Assembly: GCF_027744825.2 (NCBI RefSeq)
Contig: NC_071347.1
Coordinates: forward strand, 10,105,501 to 10,169,500
Source: Synchiropus splendidus
Taxonomy: Eukaryota; Chordata; Actinopteri; Syngnathiformes; Callionymidae
Direction: 5' to 3'
DNA: 64,000 nucleotides
Positions 43,291 to 54,100 of this stretch are shown here, in pieces. The position numbers and the translations under genes are program-made. Every line of letters begins with the position of its first letter. Position 1 is the first letter of the stretch. The notes beneath the pieces are model-generated. The model ran no database searches, had not been told where the DNA came from, and saw nothing but the letters and a program-made list of their open reading frames with translations.

Positions 43291-45002
43291 ATTTTGTGGA
43301 ATTGCATTGAGATAGTTGTTTAAATCCCAAGATTTTAGAGCCAATATTAAAATAAAAAACAAAAACAAAACACATTTTCTTTGCAGTCTCTTTAGTATAA
43401 ACCTCACTGCCATCTGGTTAGTTTGTGGCTGTTATCTGCATTATCCTCTCCACAGTAGTCAAAAGTGCTAGTGTACAATTTAAATGGGATTTTTTCCAAA
43501 AGCGTGTTGAGACAGAAAATGTATTTTTACCCTGTAAAAGCACATGCAGCCACAAGGTCATATCCTTTACAAGCTGCGTTGTGTAGCACCTTGATGAACT
43601 CCTGTTTAAAGATGTCTTGAAGGTTGAAAGCACACTGATGCCCCCCAACATACTTCCCAGCAGTATATCAGCCTATGATGAATGCCGTCATACTTGTGGG
43701 TGGTTGTGTGTGCACTCTAAATCTGTGGCGTTCTTTTAACCTCGGTGGAAACTCACTAAAATAAATCCTTCTCCTACGTCAGAGAGGCCCCGCTGCACCC
43801 TGTAATTACCCCAGGAAAAAAAAAAAAAAAAAGTGGGGGAGGCTGTGCAGGAGAGCATCAGGCCACTTCTGGCTTCTGAAACGTGTGAGGCTGCAGAAGG
43901 GTCACTGGCTTCTCCTCACCACCTCTCCTTCTCTCCCTCAGCTTCTGGGTCTGGGTAAAAGGAGCAGCCGGCTCCTCGGTGCTGGCCCTGCGTGCCGGCC
44001 CGTAATCCCCTCTGAGAGCGTGGATCCCCTGTGCGTCGGCATGTGTCAGCAGGCCCAGTAAGTGGTGAGCATGGCAGCTGCGAGGAGCCGTAATTAACAC
44101 CTACAGCCCAGAAAGAAGACTTTAGTGGAGCACCGTTCATGAGAGACAGAGAGAGGGAGAGCAGGAAGTCCTCTCCGTGTAATCTCTCGCTCGTCCGCAA
44201 AGGTGCTATTACCTCAGGACTGAGGCCAGATGTGCAGGGTCATCCACATCTGCCCGACTCATATGAGTATTTGTCAACACATGATCGTCCCTCGGACAAT
44301 GGAAACAAGAGATCTGAAGGCAGCAGTGAACATTGTTGGAAAAATCGACTTCTCTCTTAAGAATGCACCAAAACTTTGGCAGGACAGACGCCGTAATAAC
44401 AGGGTTCGGATAGTCGGAGCTTTAAAAAGCAGCAGAAAAAGACACAAAATTGCAAACACAGATTTGCCCACATGCAGCATATTTTTCGACCTGAACACAA
44501 GAGCTTCAGCACTGACTCTGCAGCTCGTGACAGCGCTGCACGACCGTCAGCACAAAGTTAAAACTGAGGATTACAATACACATCGCGACCTGAGAGTTCG
44601 AAGCCCCAAGTCAAAAGGCTTTAGGCCACCGTTATTATTTTGGTGAGTTCAGGGCAGGAATAATAAATCTGTTGCTTTGACATTCCCTTAGCGACAGAGC
44701 GGAGCAACAAAACCCACCAACCCCAAATATCTGGTGGTCATCAGAGCGCCCGCCCTCTTTGTGTGAACACAAATCAAGCTCCCTGGTTCCACACACTTCC
44801 CCTCAGTCAATACTTTTGGTCAGAATGTGATGATTTTTGTCAACTCTTCATTTGTCACCAGTGATGTTTTCATCATCATCTGTTTAAGCGCTTACTTTCT
44901 CTTGCTAATCTGTTTCCAATGAGCGCAAGCTAGCTTTTCTGAATCATCAAACTTCCTGGAGCGTGATTTGGTGGATGATGTTGGGTCCTGTGTTTGGTCA
45001 AG
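43291..45002. other. Intergenic, no gene recognised
   Basis: The open frames (for example 44230-44646) show no family resemblance. A poly-A tract lies near 43.82 kb. The block 43.85-44.13 kb is GC-richer and unique-looking. Confidence 0.6.
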
Positions 45003-45004
45003 TA

Positions 45005-45738
45005 CAGTCGTAGCTCGGTTTTTAAACGTCCCAGACTTCGAACAAATCGGAGTTCGGACAAAAATTTCTAGATTTTTTTGCTTCTGAAACGAAAATCCAG
45101 AATTCAAACACCCCCGAAAAAAGCCGGAAAAAAACATAACGTGAGCGGACCGATCAGCTGACCCACGACGCGCTTTGTTATTGTGTATAACGCAGCCTCT
45201 GTATGCAGACGTGTCCCGTTAGCAACATTTACTGACTGTTTTTTCTTCATATTGAGGTGTAAAACCTTTCCTGTCTCCGCACTGGACCGTGGTAGAGTGT
45301 CACAGGGGAGGTGCTCGCTCTCCACACCTCCGAGGCTGGAGCGCTCACTCCAGGGTTTGATGTCCTGTTGTGGGCTGGAGCTGGGACAGGGATGAGGCGA
45401 GTCTGGGACAGAGCGTAACTTGGTTTATGACTTTGTCACAGCCAAACTGCACAGAAGCGCACATTCAGAGCTGGACACGCACCGGGCACCTCTTCACTTC
45501 TGGAGAGACGTCACTCACTCGGCAACCCCTCCCACATGCAGCGGCCACACACATAGAGGAACAGCGCACCTGCAGCAGACACTCTACATTCACTCCTACA
45601 AAAGACTATTTTAAGGCTTGGAACGCATTGTTTCTTTTTCCATTCATTGTAATGGGAAAAATCTATTCAGATTTCGAACAAATCGCTTCTCGAACGGCCG
45701 TCTGGAACAGATTGTGGTCAAGAACCGAGGTTCCACTG
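45005..45738. mobile_element. Non-autonomous pogo/Tigger-like DNA transposon (734 bp)
   Basis: The element is bounded by TA on both sides (45003-45004 and 45739-45740), the target duplication of Tc1/mariner-pogo elements. It starts CAGTCGTAGCTCGGTTTTTA and ends with the reverse of CAGTGGAACCTCGGTTCTTG. The inner parts of the terminal repeats also match (CGAACAAATCGG near 45047; GATTTCGAACAAATCGCTTC near 45671). The roughly 600-bp interior has no transposase frame, so it would have depended on another element for movement. Confidence 0.75.
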
Positions 45739-46741
45739 TATTTGTATCTGCAGTTTCTTTAACACATTTGCACGGCAATATTTGGAAATTAACATTCACC
45801 TAGCAGTTTCACTGTTGAAGCAGTGGCTCTGCAGCTGTGCTTAAATCTGACATGTAGCGCTATGCTACGCATGTGTGGTTCCAATTACGTTCTAAACTAT
45901 TTTTTAACGCCGATGCACATAATGCCTCAATAACTATTTACATCTTAACCCCTGAATTCTCATTGGACAACATTAAAATATTAAAAAGTTAGATGTCTGC
46001 AACTGCTCTCCTTCACATGTTCAACTTCATATGTTCACACCAGGGACATGTGAACCATTAGCAGATCAAACTACCATCCACAAGAACACACTATTAGGAG
46101 CTGCTGCGGTACAAAATGGCGTCTCAGTTTTCGGGGGGCTGAGAGCGACACATATTTTTCCACAAAGTGCTGGAGGTCTGCAGACCCTCTAATCAGTTCC
46201 ATTCCTGAGCAAGCCCGCATACATTTCTCCTCCCCCCCACCCCCGGCCAGAGTTGCCGGCCTCCTACCACAACTATTCCAGCTCGGCAGCACAGCAGAGC
46301 CGGCGCCTTCTTCAAGACGCTGCTCCACTGGACGTGTGTTGTTGCTTGGCTGCGACCCAGGCTCCATTAATGAGACCCCTTCTCCGTCCCTCAGTGGTGG
46401 CTTGTGTCATCTGCTCACCACCCCCTTTAATTGATAGTCAGTTCGTCTCAAACGGTGATAGAGACTCTCTTTACAAAAACGCAGGATAATGTAAAGACGA
46501 GTGTCTTCTTTTCTCGCTGCTGTTAGACTGAGAGAAAGATAGTGGAGGTCTTCATCGAGGAGAACGTTCAGATACTTTCAGTCACAAGCAGCATAGAGTG
46601 CAGCTTGTGACCACTCTATCAGGGTATTTCCCAAAGTTTTTGCGGTCCAACAGTATTTTCACTGTTATTGTTTTTATAATCTACAATAAAATCACTGTAC
46701 CGCAGGGGTTTGGAATGAATTTTTCCATTGTGCACACTGGA

Positions 46742-46905
46742 CTTCAGGGTGGTGGAGTAGTATTGCTGCAGCCACACAGCAAGAAGGATGCTGGTTTGAA
46801 TTCAGCTCAAGGTCAACTTATCCTTTCTGGGTTGAGATTTTCCCCTGAGCTTGGACTGATTCTCTCTAAAGCGAACTTCAGCATCTCTGGAGAAGCAAGA
46901 TGATC
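46742..46905 (+). repeat. SINE-like fragment
   Basis: GGTGGTGGAGTAGTATTGCT, then CACAGCAAGAAGGATGCTGG and TTTGAATTCAGC. This matches the layout of a widespread teleost repeat whose intact form reads like a tRNA-type promoter (A-box-like start, then a B-box-like GGTTTGAATCC). It is diverged and not a functional tRNA. Confidence 0.5.
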
Positions 46906-48004
46906 AAGTTGTCCCCGAAACTACCACTGGCTGAGGATACCTGGTGAAAAATTAATGTTCATATAAAGGATAAAAAAAACACAAATTGGGCTGCTAAGAG
47001 TTGTCTGGACGAGCCCACCAAACCTGAGAGCAAGTCCAGGTCAAAAAGACTATACAGAAAAAGATACCTATTTATTCCTTACTGACAGAAGAGTGCAAAA
47101 AGTATTGTTTTAAACACACACTCTCAATGGAACAAACTATGTGTTTGCTCTCAGTTGTTGGACCTGGTCTCAGTGTTCACAAGTGGAAACTTCACCTTCA
47201 CCTATATAGAAGTGGTGGGCTGTGTATTTCACACCTTCAGTGATGTCCTACTTAGTCCAACTTCAATGAATACCTCTGCTAACAGCACAATTTATGACTC
47301 CACCACTGGAGTAATAGTATGCAAAAACACCCTACTGGGATCACCTCAGTTATGTACAAAGCAGGCTATTTTCTGAACCATTTTAAAATCTATTAAACCC
47401 ACATCAGCAATAAACGCATAACTCTATATGGTGCTGTCAAAACTTTTGACAGAGTATTTCAAATTATCTGCCCAAAATGCTTCATAAGAATATGCCAGGT
47501 CTCATAAGTGAATATCCAGTCACAGGACACGTACATGTCACAGCAACTATAAATGCTGCTCTAGTGCAGTCGTAACTTCCTCCATTTGATGTGTTTTGGG
47601 TGGGAGAGCGGCATGTTTTTGTCTTAACTGAGTAGCAAAGTACATTACAAGAAAATAAACGTTAAATTAATAAGGGAGCTATAGCTGTTTTTAATCACAG
47701 TTCTGATCAAAGCTGCTCAGTGAGTGATTTTTAGTTGATTAGTTTAAACACTTTGCAACAAGTTTGCAAAAGATTGGTTGAAAAATATATATTCTTTATA
47801 GCTCATCTAATTTTCACTTTTTAAAATCTATGTAACGCTTCATTATTTGTACTTCACATTTGTGAACCTTAAGTCTAACTTTATATATATAAGTTTTGAA
47901 ATGTTATTTGGATGTAAAGCAAGAGTATGCAAGATTTTTTTTTTTTTAAATGAGAAGAAGAAAAGCCGAAACCTCGCAAAACAAAACAAAAAAATCAAAC
48001 TTAA

Positions 48005-48190
48005 CATTTGGCCAACACAGTCACGCTATGCTATGAAATCATGGGTTCGAATCCACATCGAGGAGCAAATCTGCAGAGAATCTTTGTCCGTTCCACTTGA
48101 AGCAAGTAAATTCAACATGTCTTTGCATTGGTTTCCTCCCACAGTCGAAAGACATTCAGAGGTTAACAGACAAATCTAAGTTGTATGAGC
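48005..48190 (+). repeat. SINE-like fragment with B-box
   Basis: GGGTTCGAATCC at about 48049 is a full RNA polymerase III B-box word. It is followed about 80 bp later by TTGGTTTCCTCCCACAGTCG and AAGACATTCAGAGGTTAAC, the standard body of a common fish repeat. No cloverleaf can be formed around the B-box, so it is not a tRNA gene. Confidence 0.55.
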
Positions 48191-49261
48191 ATGAGCCAGT
48201 CACAGTTCACACCCTGTGCATGTCACCAGACCTTCACAGAGCACATTTAGATCGTCAACCACTCATATCTATAGAGAGAATCAAAGCCACGAATGTCCTC
48301 CGTGCACCCGCGATCCCCCGCATCTGGACTGGTACATTGCTCTTTCCTGCCACAAGGCTGCAACAGAAGTACGCCACCACCATCCAGGATAAACATGAAG
48401 CATTTCCAAACTTCCTCAAGCGCTTTTCTCTCCACAATTCTAAAGGAATTCAGGCGTACATCATGTGGATACTGACATTGCAGACGATCGATATTGTTCC
48501 TGAAATCAAAACAATGCATACGTTGCCTTGTGAACATGTGTCTTGACCCAAATCCGAAGACCTCATCAGTCAGCGTTCCTGCTTGTGGCTTCCAACCCAA
48601 CACTTCTGTGGCCAGCATTTAAAAAAAAAACCAAGTCACTTCCTCTGAACGCCAGCTCTGGTCTAACCAGCATCAGTGACTAAATAGTTCTGTTGCTGAT
48701 TGTTGGCAGAGATGTGCACCCCCAGCGCCCCCCTCCCTCTCCTCCACCCGCTATCACCACCACCAGCACCAATCTGACAACCCAACACCAGCAATTATGA
48801 AGGAAGCCAGGGAAACCACATCCACCTTGGCTGTGCTTTTTAAGATTCCACCAGGCTTGTAAAAGTCGGTTCCCTCCGCACACATTCCACTATCAGCTCT
48901 CAGCCTCTCCTCGGGTCAGCTGCGTCGGCCATCCTGAGGCCTGCAAAACCGAGTGTCTCCGGTGGACGTGTCCTCCTTTTTACACCTCTCAGGCCACAGC
49001 ACTGCTCATCCTGGCCTCTCAAGGGACAGGGGCTCATCCGGTCATTCTCACTGATGACTCGATGGGCTGTGGAGTCAGAGCAGTCTGGCGGAGGAGAGCA
49101 ATCTAAATACAAATACACAACACTGGTCAAGTGCTATTTCTTCTTTTATTTTGTTTTTCATCCACCAAAATCTAACTGAGCATCCTGTCGACTCTCACTT
49201 GGTCATGAAGAGACTCAGACTTTCCCCGCCACTATACTTATCAATTCTACTGGTGGACACA

Positions 49262-49860
49262 AGACTCTTCTTCTTTGCCTTTCGGCTTCTCCCTTTAGGG
49301 GTGGCCACAGTGGATCATCCTCCTCCATCTCACCCTGTCCTCTGCTTCCTCTTCTCTCAAACCTACAAACTTCATGTCCTCCTTCACCACCTCCATAAAT
49401 CTCCTCTTTGACCTTCCTCTCCACCTTCTGCCTGGCAGTTCCAACATCAACATCTTCATCTACCAATGTACTGGCTCTCTCTCCTCTGTACATGTCCAAA
49501 CCATCTCCATCTAGCCTCTCTGACTTTGTCTCCTAAACACCTGACCACATGTGCTGTCCCTCTGATCTGCTGCTTCCTGATCCTATCCATCCTGCTCACT
49601 TCCAGAGAAGAAGCTCAGCATCTTCATCTCTTCAGCTCTGCCTCCTCAGTGCCACTGTTTCCAAGCCACACAACATTGCTGGCCTGGTTAATGGAGAGAC
49701 ATCTCTCCTGTGTGTCATGGGTCTGCGCCAAAGCTTCCTCATCAAGATACCAGAGCCACATCAACTGGCTTGTCTGTAGGAGCACACTCCAACGGAAGTC
49801 ACAGCTTCCACCGTTTTCTTGCTAACAAGTAGCATCGCCTCCTGACTGGTCAGAGGCAGG
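49262..49860 (-). mobile_element. LINE 3'-end fragment (reverse-transcriptase C-terminus)
   Basis: On the minus strand one frame reads RRFMEVVKEDMKFVGLREEE and then AEDRVRWRRMIHCGHP and a stop, the conserved C-terminal tail of a teleost non-LTR retrotransposon. Going upstream (to about 49860) the pyrimidine-rich plus strand continues as the decayed remainder. It is 5'-truncated, as is usual for LINE insertions. A Maui/L2-like family is possible but not shown. Confidence 0.75.
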
Positions 49861-50245
49861 TTCAGTCCTCTGAATGCAGTTGCAGTAAAAACTGTCCATT
49901 TGCTGGCGGATGACTTTCACCGAGACATGGGAACTGGATGAGCCAGCAGTGATGTGAAAGTTGATGTTAAATGTTGTCAAGCTCAGAGGCTACTTGAAAA
50001 CTTGAGGTGACCAATTGGGAGAGCAGACTTCACTCGTAGCTTAGACTGATGGTTGAGTGATCGTGAGAACACTGGTTGTGGTCACATTTGAAGTGATATC
50101 GATCAGGTTTTCCGATCACGTCAGCGTGTTCTTCACGCTTCAGCTACACACAAGCAGAACTTTTCTTAATAAGCAGGAAACATGAAGAAACTCAAGCCCA
50201 GTCATGTGAACATAAAGACGTCAAAAATAATTATTATGCGAATAC

Positions 50246-50251
50246 TTTATT
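50246..50251 (-). other. Candidate smad6 polyadenylation signal
   Basis: AATAAA on the minus strand, about 350 bp past the smad6 stop codon. The intervening sequence is AT-rich with TATATA runs near 50.39-50.41 kb. Its use is inferred. Confidence 0.45.
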
Positions 50252-50596
50252 ATCAATGTGTGAATGGCGTTAGCTTTTCGTCTGGACATTTATAGTATAT
50301 AAAAACTATACACCAAATCCAGGCTCATCCTAATTTTGCTGTATAATTTCTCAAGTTGGTATTGAAGGATTCTGTATCTTCTTTTATATATATTTATATA
50401 TATAATATATATAAGCCAAAGTGCATTTTCCATTTTTTTCCTCTTGTCCATGTACACATTGCACCATACATAAATAACGACATTGTAAAAATGACTCCGT
50501 ATTTACAAGTATAATATATATTTCCATATAATATATAAAACTTTATATTAAATCTAGGTAGATGATATTTGGGATCGTCTGCGGTGTCCGTCTGTG

Positions 50597-51138
50597 TTAT
50601 CTGTGGTTGCTGAGGAGTATCTCCAGCCAACAGGGGCAGGAGGTGATGAACTGTCTGGAGTAGCAGGGGCCCCAGCCCTTGGCGAAGCTGATGCGCACAC
50701 TGTTGGGGTCGTAGGGTCCGTCCAGGAGATCGGCGTCCGTGTTGTGCCGCAGCAGGAAGGAGCGCTCATAGTCAAACACCTTGATGGAGAAGCCCGGCAT
50801 CACCTTGCGCACCACCAGAGTCCTGCTGTTGGGCACGTCCAGAGTCGGGGAGTTGACGAAAATGGGGTGTTCGCTGCGGTTGTAGGCCCAAACGCCGTCC
50901 GGCTCCTTGCTCAGGAGGATGCCGTAGCCTATTTTGCCTCGCGTGCGCTGAACGGTGCTGCTGCGATGTTCCAGGTTGAGCTGGCCCAGACAGAAGCCGG
51001 TGCCCTGAGGTAGATCGTAGAAGATGCTGACGGAGTGCTCGTACACTGTGTAGAGGCGGCCCACCCGCGTCCGGTGCTCCCAGTACGCCACGTTGCACCA
51101 ATGGCTCTGTTTGGGAGCGTCAGGAGACAAACTGGCAT
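50597..51138 (-). CDS. smad6: SMAD family member 6 (inhibitory SMAD), last exon only, partial
   Basis: A single exon of 542 bases, beginning after a TTTGTGTTTCAG acceptor at phase 1, encodes the C-terminal 179 residues plus a split codon (the first base of the Asp codon lies in the previous exon). It is almost exactly the MH2 domain: [75 protein letters not shown] and the L3 loop region [20 protein letters not shown]. It ends in [11 protein letters not shown] followed by TAA. The lack of a C-terminal SSxS motif and the LEILL ending identify SMAD6 rather than SMAD7 or a receptor-regulated SMAD. SMAD6 competes for activated BMP type I receptors and SMAD1/4 and recruits Smurf ligases; it is a BMP-induced feedback inhibitor. 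The N-terminal exons (MH1-like region and PY linker) were sought on the minus strand up to 64000 and not found, so they probably lie beyond the window. Teleost a/b paralogue unknown. Confidence 0.95.
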
Positions 51139-54100
51139 CTGAAACACAAAGAGGCCGGAAAAGTCAGCAACATTTTCACACGAACACACACACAAAAAAT
51201 AAAATAAAACAAAAATATACATTACAAATAGTAAATGACTCTGCTCAATGGCAGGTCAGCAGTTAACAAAACATATTTGTTTTCACCACTAAGGAAATTT
51301 GGGGATGAAAGTGACTGATTAAATTGGAAAACTTGAGGAAAGAAAAGGATAAATATTATTAAAGAAAAAAGAAAGGGACAAATGAGCAGAAAGATTATAT
51401 TGGAAAGCAAGTCTTCAATATAGTGGTTAATTGTTAAATCACAGAATCAAAAGGGGATTATTATTTTTCATAAAATGAACAATAACAAAAAATACTATTA
51501 GGTTCAAAAAAGGAACAAAAAAGGGACATACCATTGGAAATAAGTGATTTTAAATTAACCAATAACAGTTAAATGCAACAAGACAACACAGTTGATGAAT
51601 TTATATGGAGAAATAAAAAGATCTTTCTTTCACATTTGAGGCTAATTCACAACTCAAACCGAATCGAAAACAAGTCTGTGTTTCATCAGGTCTTCTCACA
51701 CAGATTCAGTCACGAGCTGCAGTTCCCTCTCCTGCCTCTAGAGGGCACTGTCATGGCTGCCCTGAGAAGTGCTCAGAGGAAAAGTCCCAAGTACTTCAAC
51801 TGAACTTTATTAGAGAACAAGTCAAACACGTTTAAGTCCTCCAGACACAGTGGAACAAAGTGATCCAGAACACATCTGCCCAGTAACTCTGACCATGTTT
51901 CCGTGGCTGCTGTGTGAGCTCTGGTCAGTGAGAGTTTCCCAGGTGAACGTCTCCCCCGCCTCTCCTTCACTTCGGACCGTGCTGCACATATATACCTGTA
52001 CACGCATCCAGGAGGGGGGGCGGGACTAAAGCGGAGGAAGGCGCATGTGATCGCACTTCCGCTATTTTATTCTCCACATTCCGACAGAGAGGGGTGACGG
52101 GAGAAGACCGGGCAGGGGGTCCCCCTCCCCCAACACCCGGCTCTTCCCCCTGCTGTGGGCCCAAGGACGGCATTCAGCTCCCTGACAACTTAGCACAAGC
52201 CCGTGACCTGCTGACCCCCCAGCCTTCATGCTATCAGCTCCCATTAACTCACACACAGAGTGATGCCATTATTTTGCTTCAGAGAGTCTATTGGCACAGA
52301 GGATTTAAAGCCCGAGCCTGTGGCCCCATTCCTTTCAGTCTCTCTGCTCTCAGGGCTTAATGACCGCCCGCCACATTAACAAACGCCTTTAAGGTGGAGC
52401 GTCGGACATCCAGGCAGCAACAAAATGCCTCGCTTTCTGCTGAGTGACCCACATTAGTAAAGTTTATACAAAGATTAGCAAAAACGTTGACCAGACGTGC
52501 AGAGACAAAACGCCCGCTGGTCGGAGGCTTTCTTTTCCGTGGACGGGGAGGGAAGGAGCGGGGGGCTGTGGGAGCCGCAGACAGACTCTCTGTGTGTTTG
52601 CGCACACACTGGTGGCTGAAATGACCCCCTCTCTTCAGGGGCCCCTACGTGCATGTGCCATTAGTAAATTCCACACTCCCACTCCTCCACTCGGAGCTGA
52701 GCTTTACAGCGACGCGGCTCACTCGCTCAAAGAACTTTAGCCGAACTTGTTTATGGCCCCTATTGTCTGAAATCAAACAGAGCCCACACATCAAGGTGGA
52801 CTCACTTTCTGACTGTGCACACAAACACTCCAGACCTGACGGCCAGCGTCTCCTGCCTTCAGACGGAAAGAATGAAGCAGAAACAATTCGGTCAACAATG
52901 TCTAGATTTCACACGTAGGCTGGAAAAGGGTAGCCAGAGCGTCTGCAGGGACCAGGAAGAGGAGTGAGGGGGACAAAGGTTAGAAATGTATCTAATGCTA
53001 AGGCCCAGCCTGAGGGAAGACAATGAGTTCAACAGTGGCCAGGCCTCTTCCTGTTGCTCTGTTGTCTACGTGTGTCTCCGCGCACACGTGTCTGTTCGCA
53101 GAAATCGGCCGGCGTGCTTGTGCTTTTGCCCTCCACTTGCGTGTTTTGGCTTCGATGGAAGTGAGGTGAGCGCTCCGGCAGAAAGACACAAGATAGATCA
53201 AGTCGCAGGAGAGCTTTCTGCCACGCTTCACCGCTGACGTCCGTCCTCAAAGAAACTTCATTTCAGATGATCTTTTATCTTCGTGAGTAAGTCTGCTTAA
53301 ATTAATGGGACCTGACCAGACAATGATGCAAATAGCGGTCAGGCCACGACCAAATCCTTTCCAGTCAGACACGAAGCGGTAGAGGTTGGCTGCGTGTCTT
53401 CCTCCCTCCTGACCACAGCAGAGGAACCAGCTCTCTTTGAGTACACGTCGGCCTTCAAAGGCTCAGCGCAGGGCGGGGCCTCCACAGGATGGGAGCAATT
53501 ACTGCTGCTCTGCATCCATTTAACCTCGCCACCTTTTAACTGCTCTGTTTACCCATTAGAATAGTAGGCCGTGTTATTTTTGTTATTTTATTCTCAAAAG
53601 CCTCGCCTCTTAGTGTCACTCTCAAAGTCGGCGACCTGCGGCGCCTCAATCAGGCCCACTTGGCTTCCTGTTCCTGCTGCCTGAGGCTACAATCTGCTAA
53701 CTCGCTAAAGATGATCCACTTCCACTGGTGTGTGTGGAGAAGTGAATTCGCAGATAGAGGTCACCAAACAAAGGACGCCAACATTCTAATGGTCAGTAGC
53801 GCAAGGTCTGCTCGTGATCTCACACCCCGCAAAAACCATTCAGCCTTTTGTTTGATCCGTTTTACACAACTTTTCATATTGAAACTCAATCACACTGGGG
53901 TCAAAGCGGTTAACATCTCAGTCAGTAGACAATTGTAGTTCATAAACTGAAACTTGATTTGACTTTGAAAAAAGTAAAAAAGTTCTGGTAAAGACGAAAA
54001 TGAATCCACATTGACCTCTTTGGTCTAATGTGATGTTATATTCCCACTGAGAATCTCCAGAAAGGAAAACTATATGTAAACAAATGACAAAACTGAAACA

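Larger units (their letters stand above)
45741..49255. other. Intergenic, no gene recognised
   Basis: It contains two SINE-like fragments (listed separately) and a unique-looking block at 46.08-46.45 kb. Open frames at 48.1-48.6 kb overlap repeat sequence on both strands. Confidence 0.6.

Noticed and set aside
48049..48060. Full polymerase III B-box (GGTTCGAATCC)
   Set aside because: No acceptor stem, anticodon arm or cloverleaf can be drawn around it. It is a SINE remnant, not a tRNA gene.
48097..48618. Overlapping open frames of up to 149 codons on both strands
   Set aside because: They partly overlap a SINE-like repeat, have no protein family features and occur on both strands at once.
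50594..51013. 139-codon plus-strand open frame over the smad6 exon
   Set aside because: It is the antisense shadow of the conserved MH2 coding exon.
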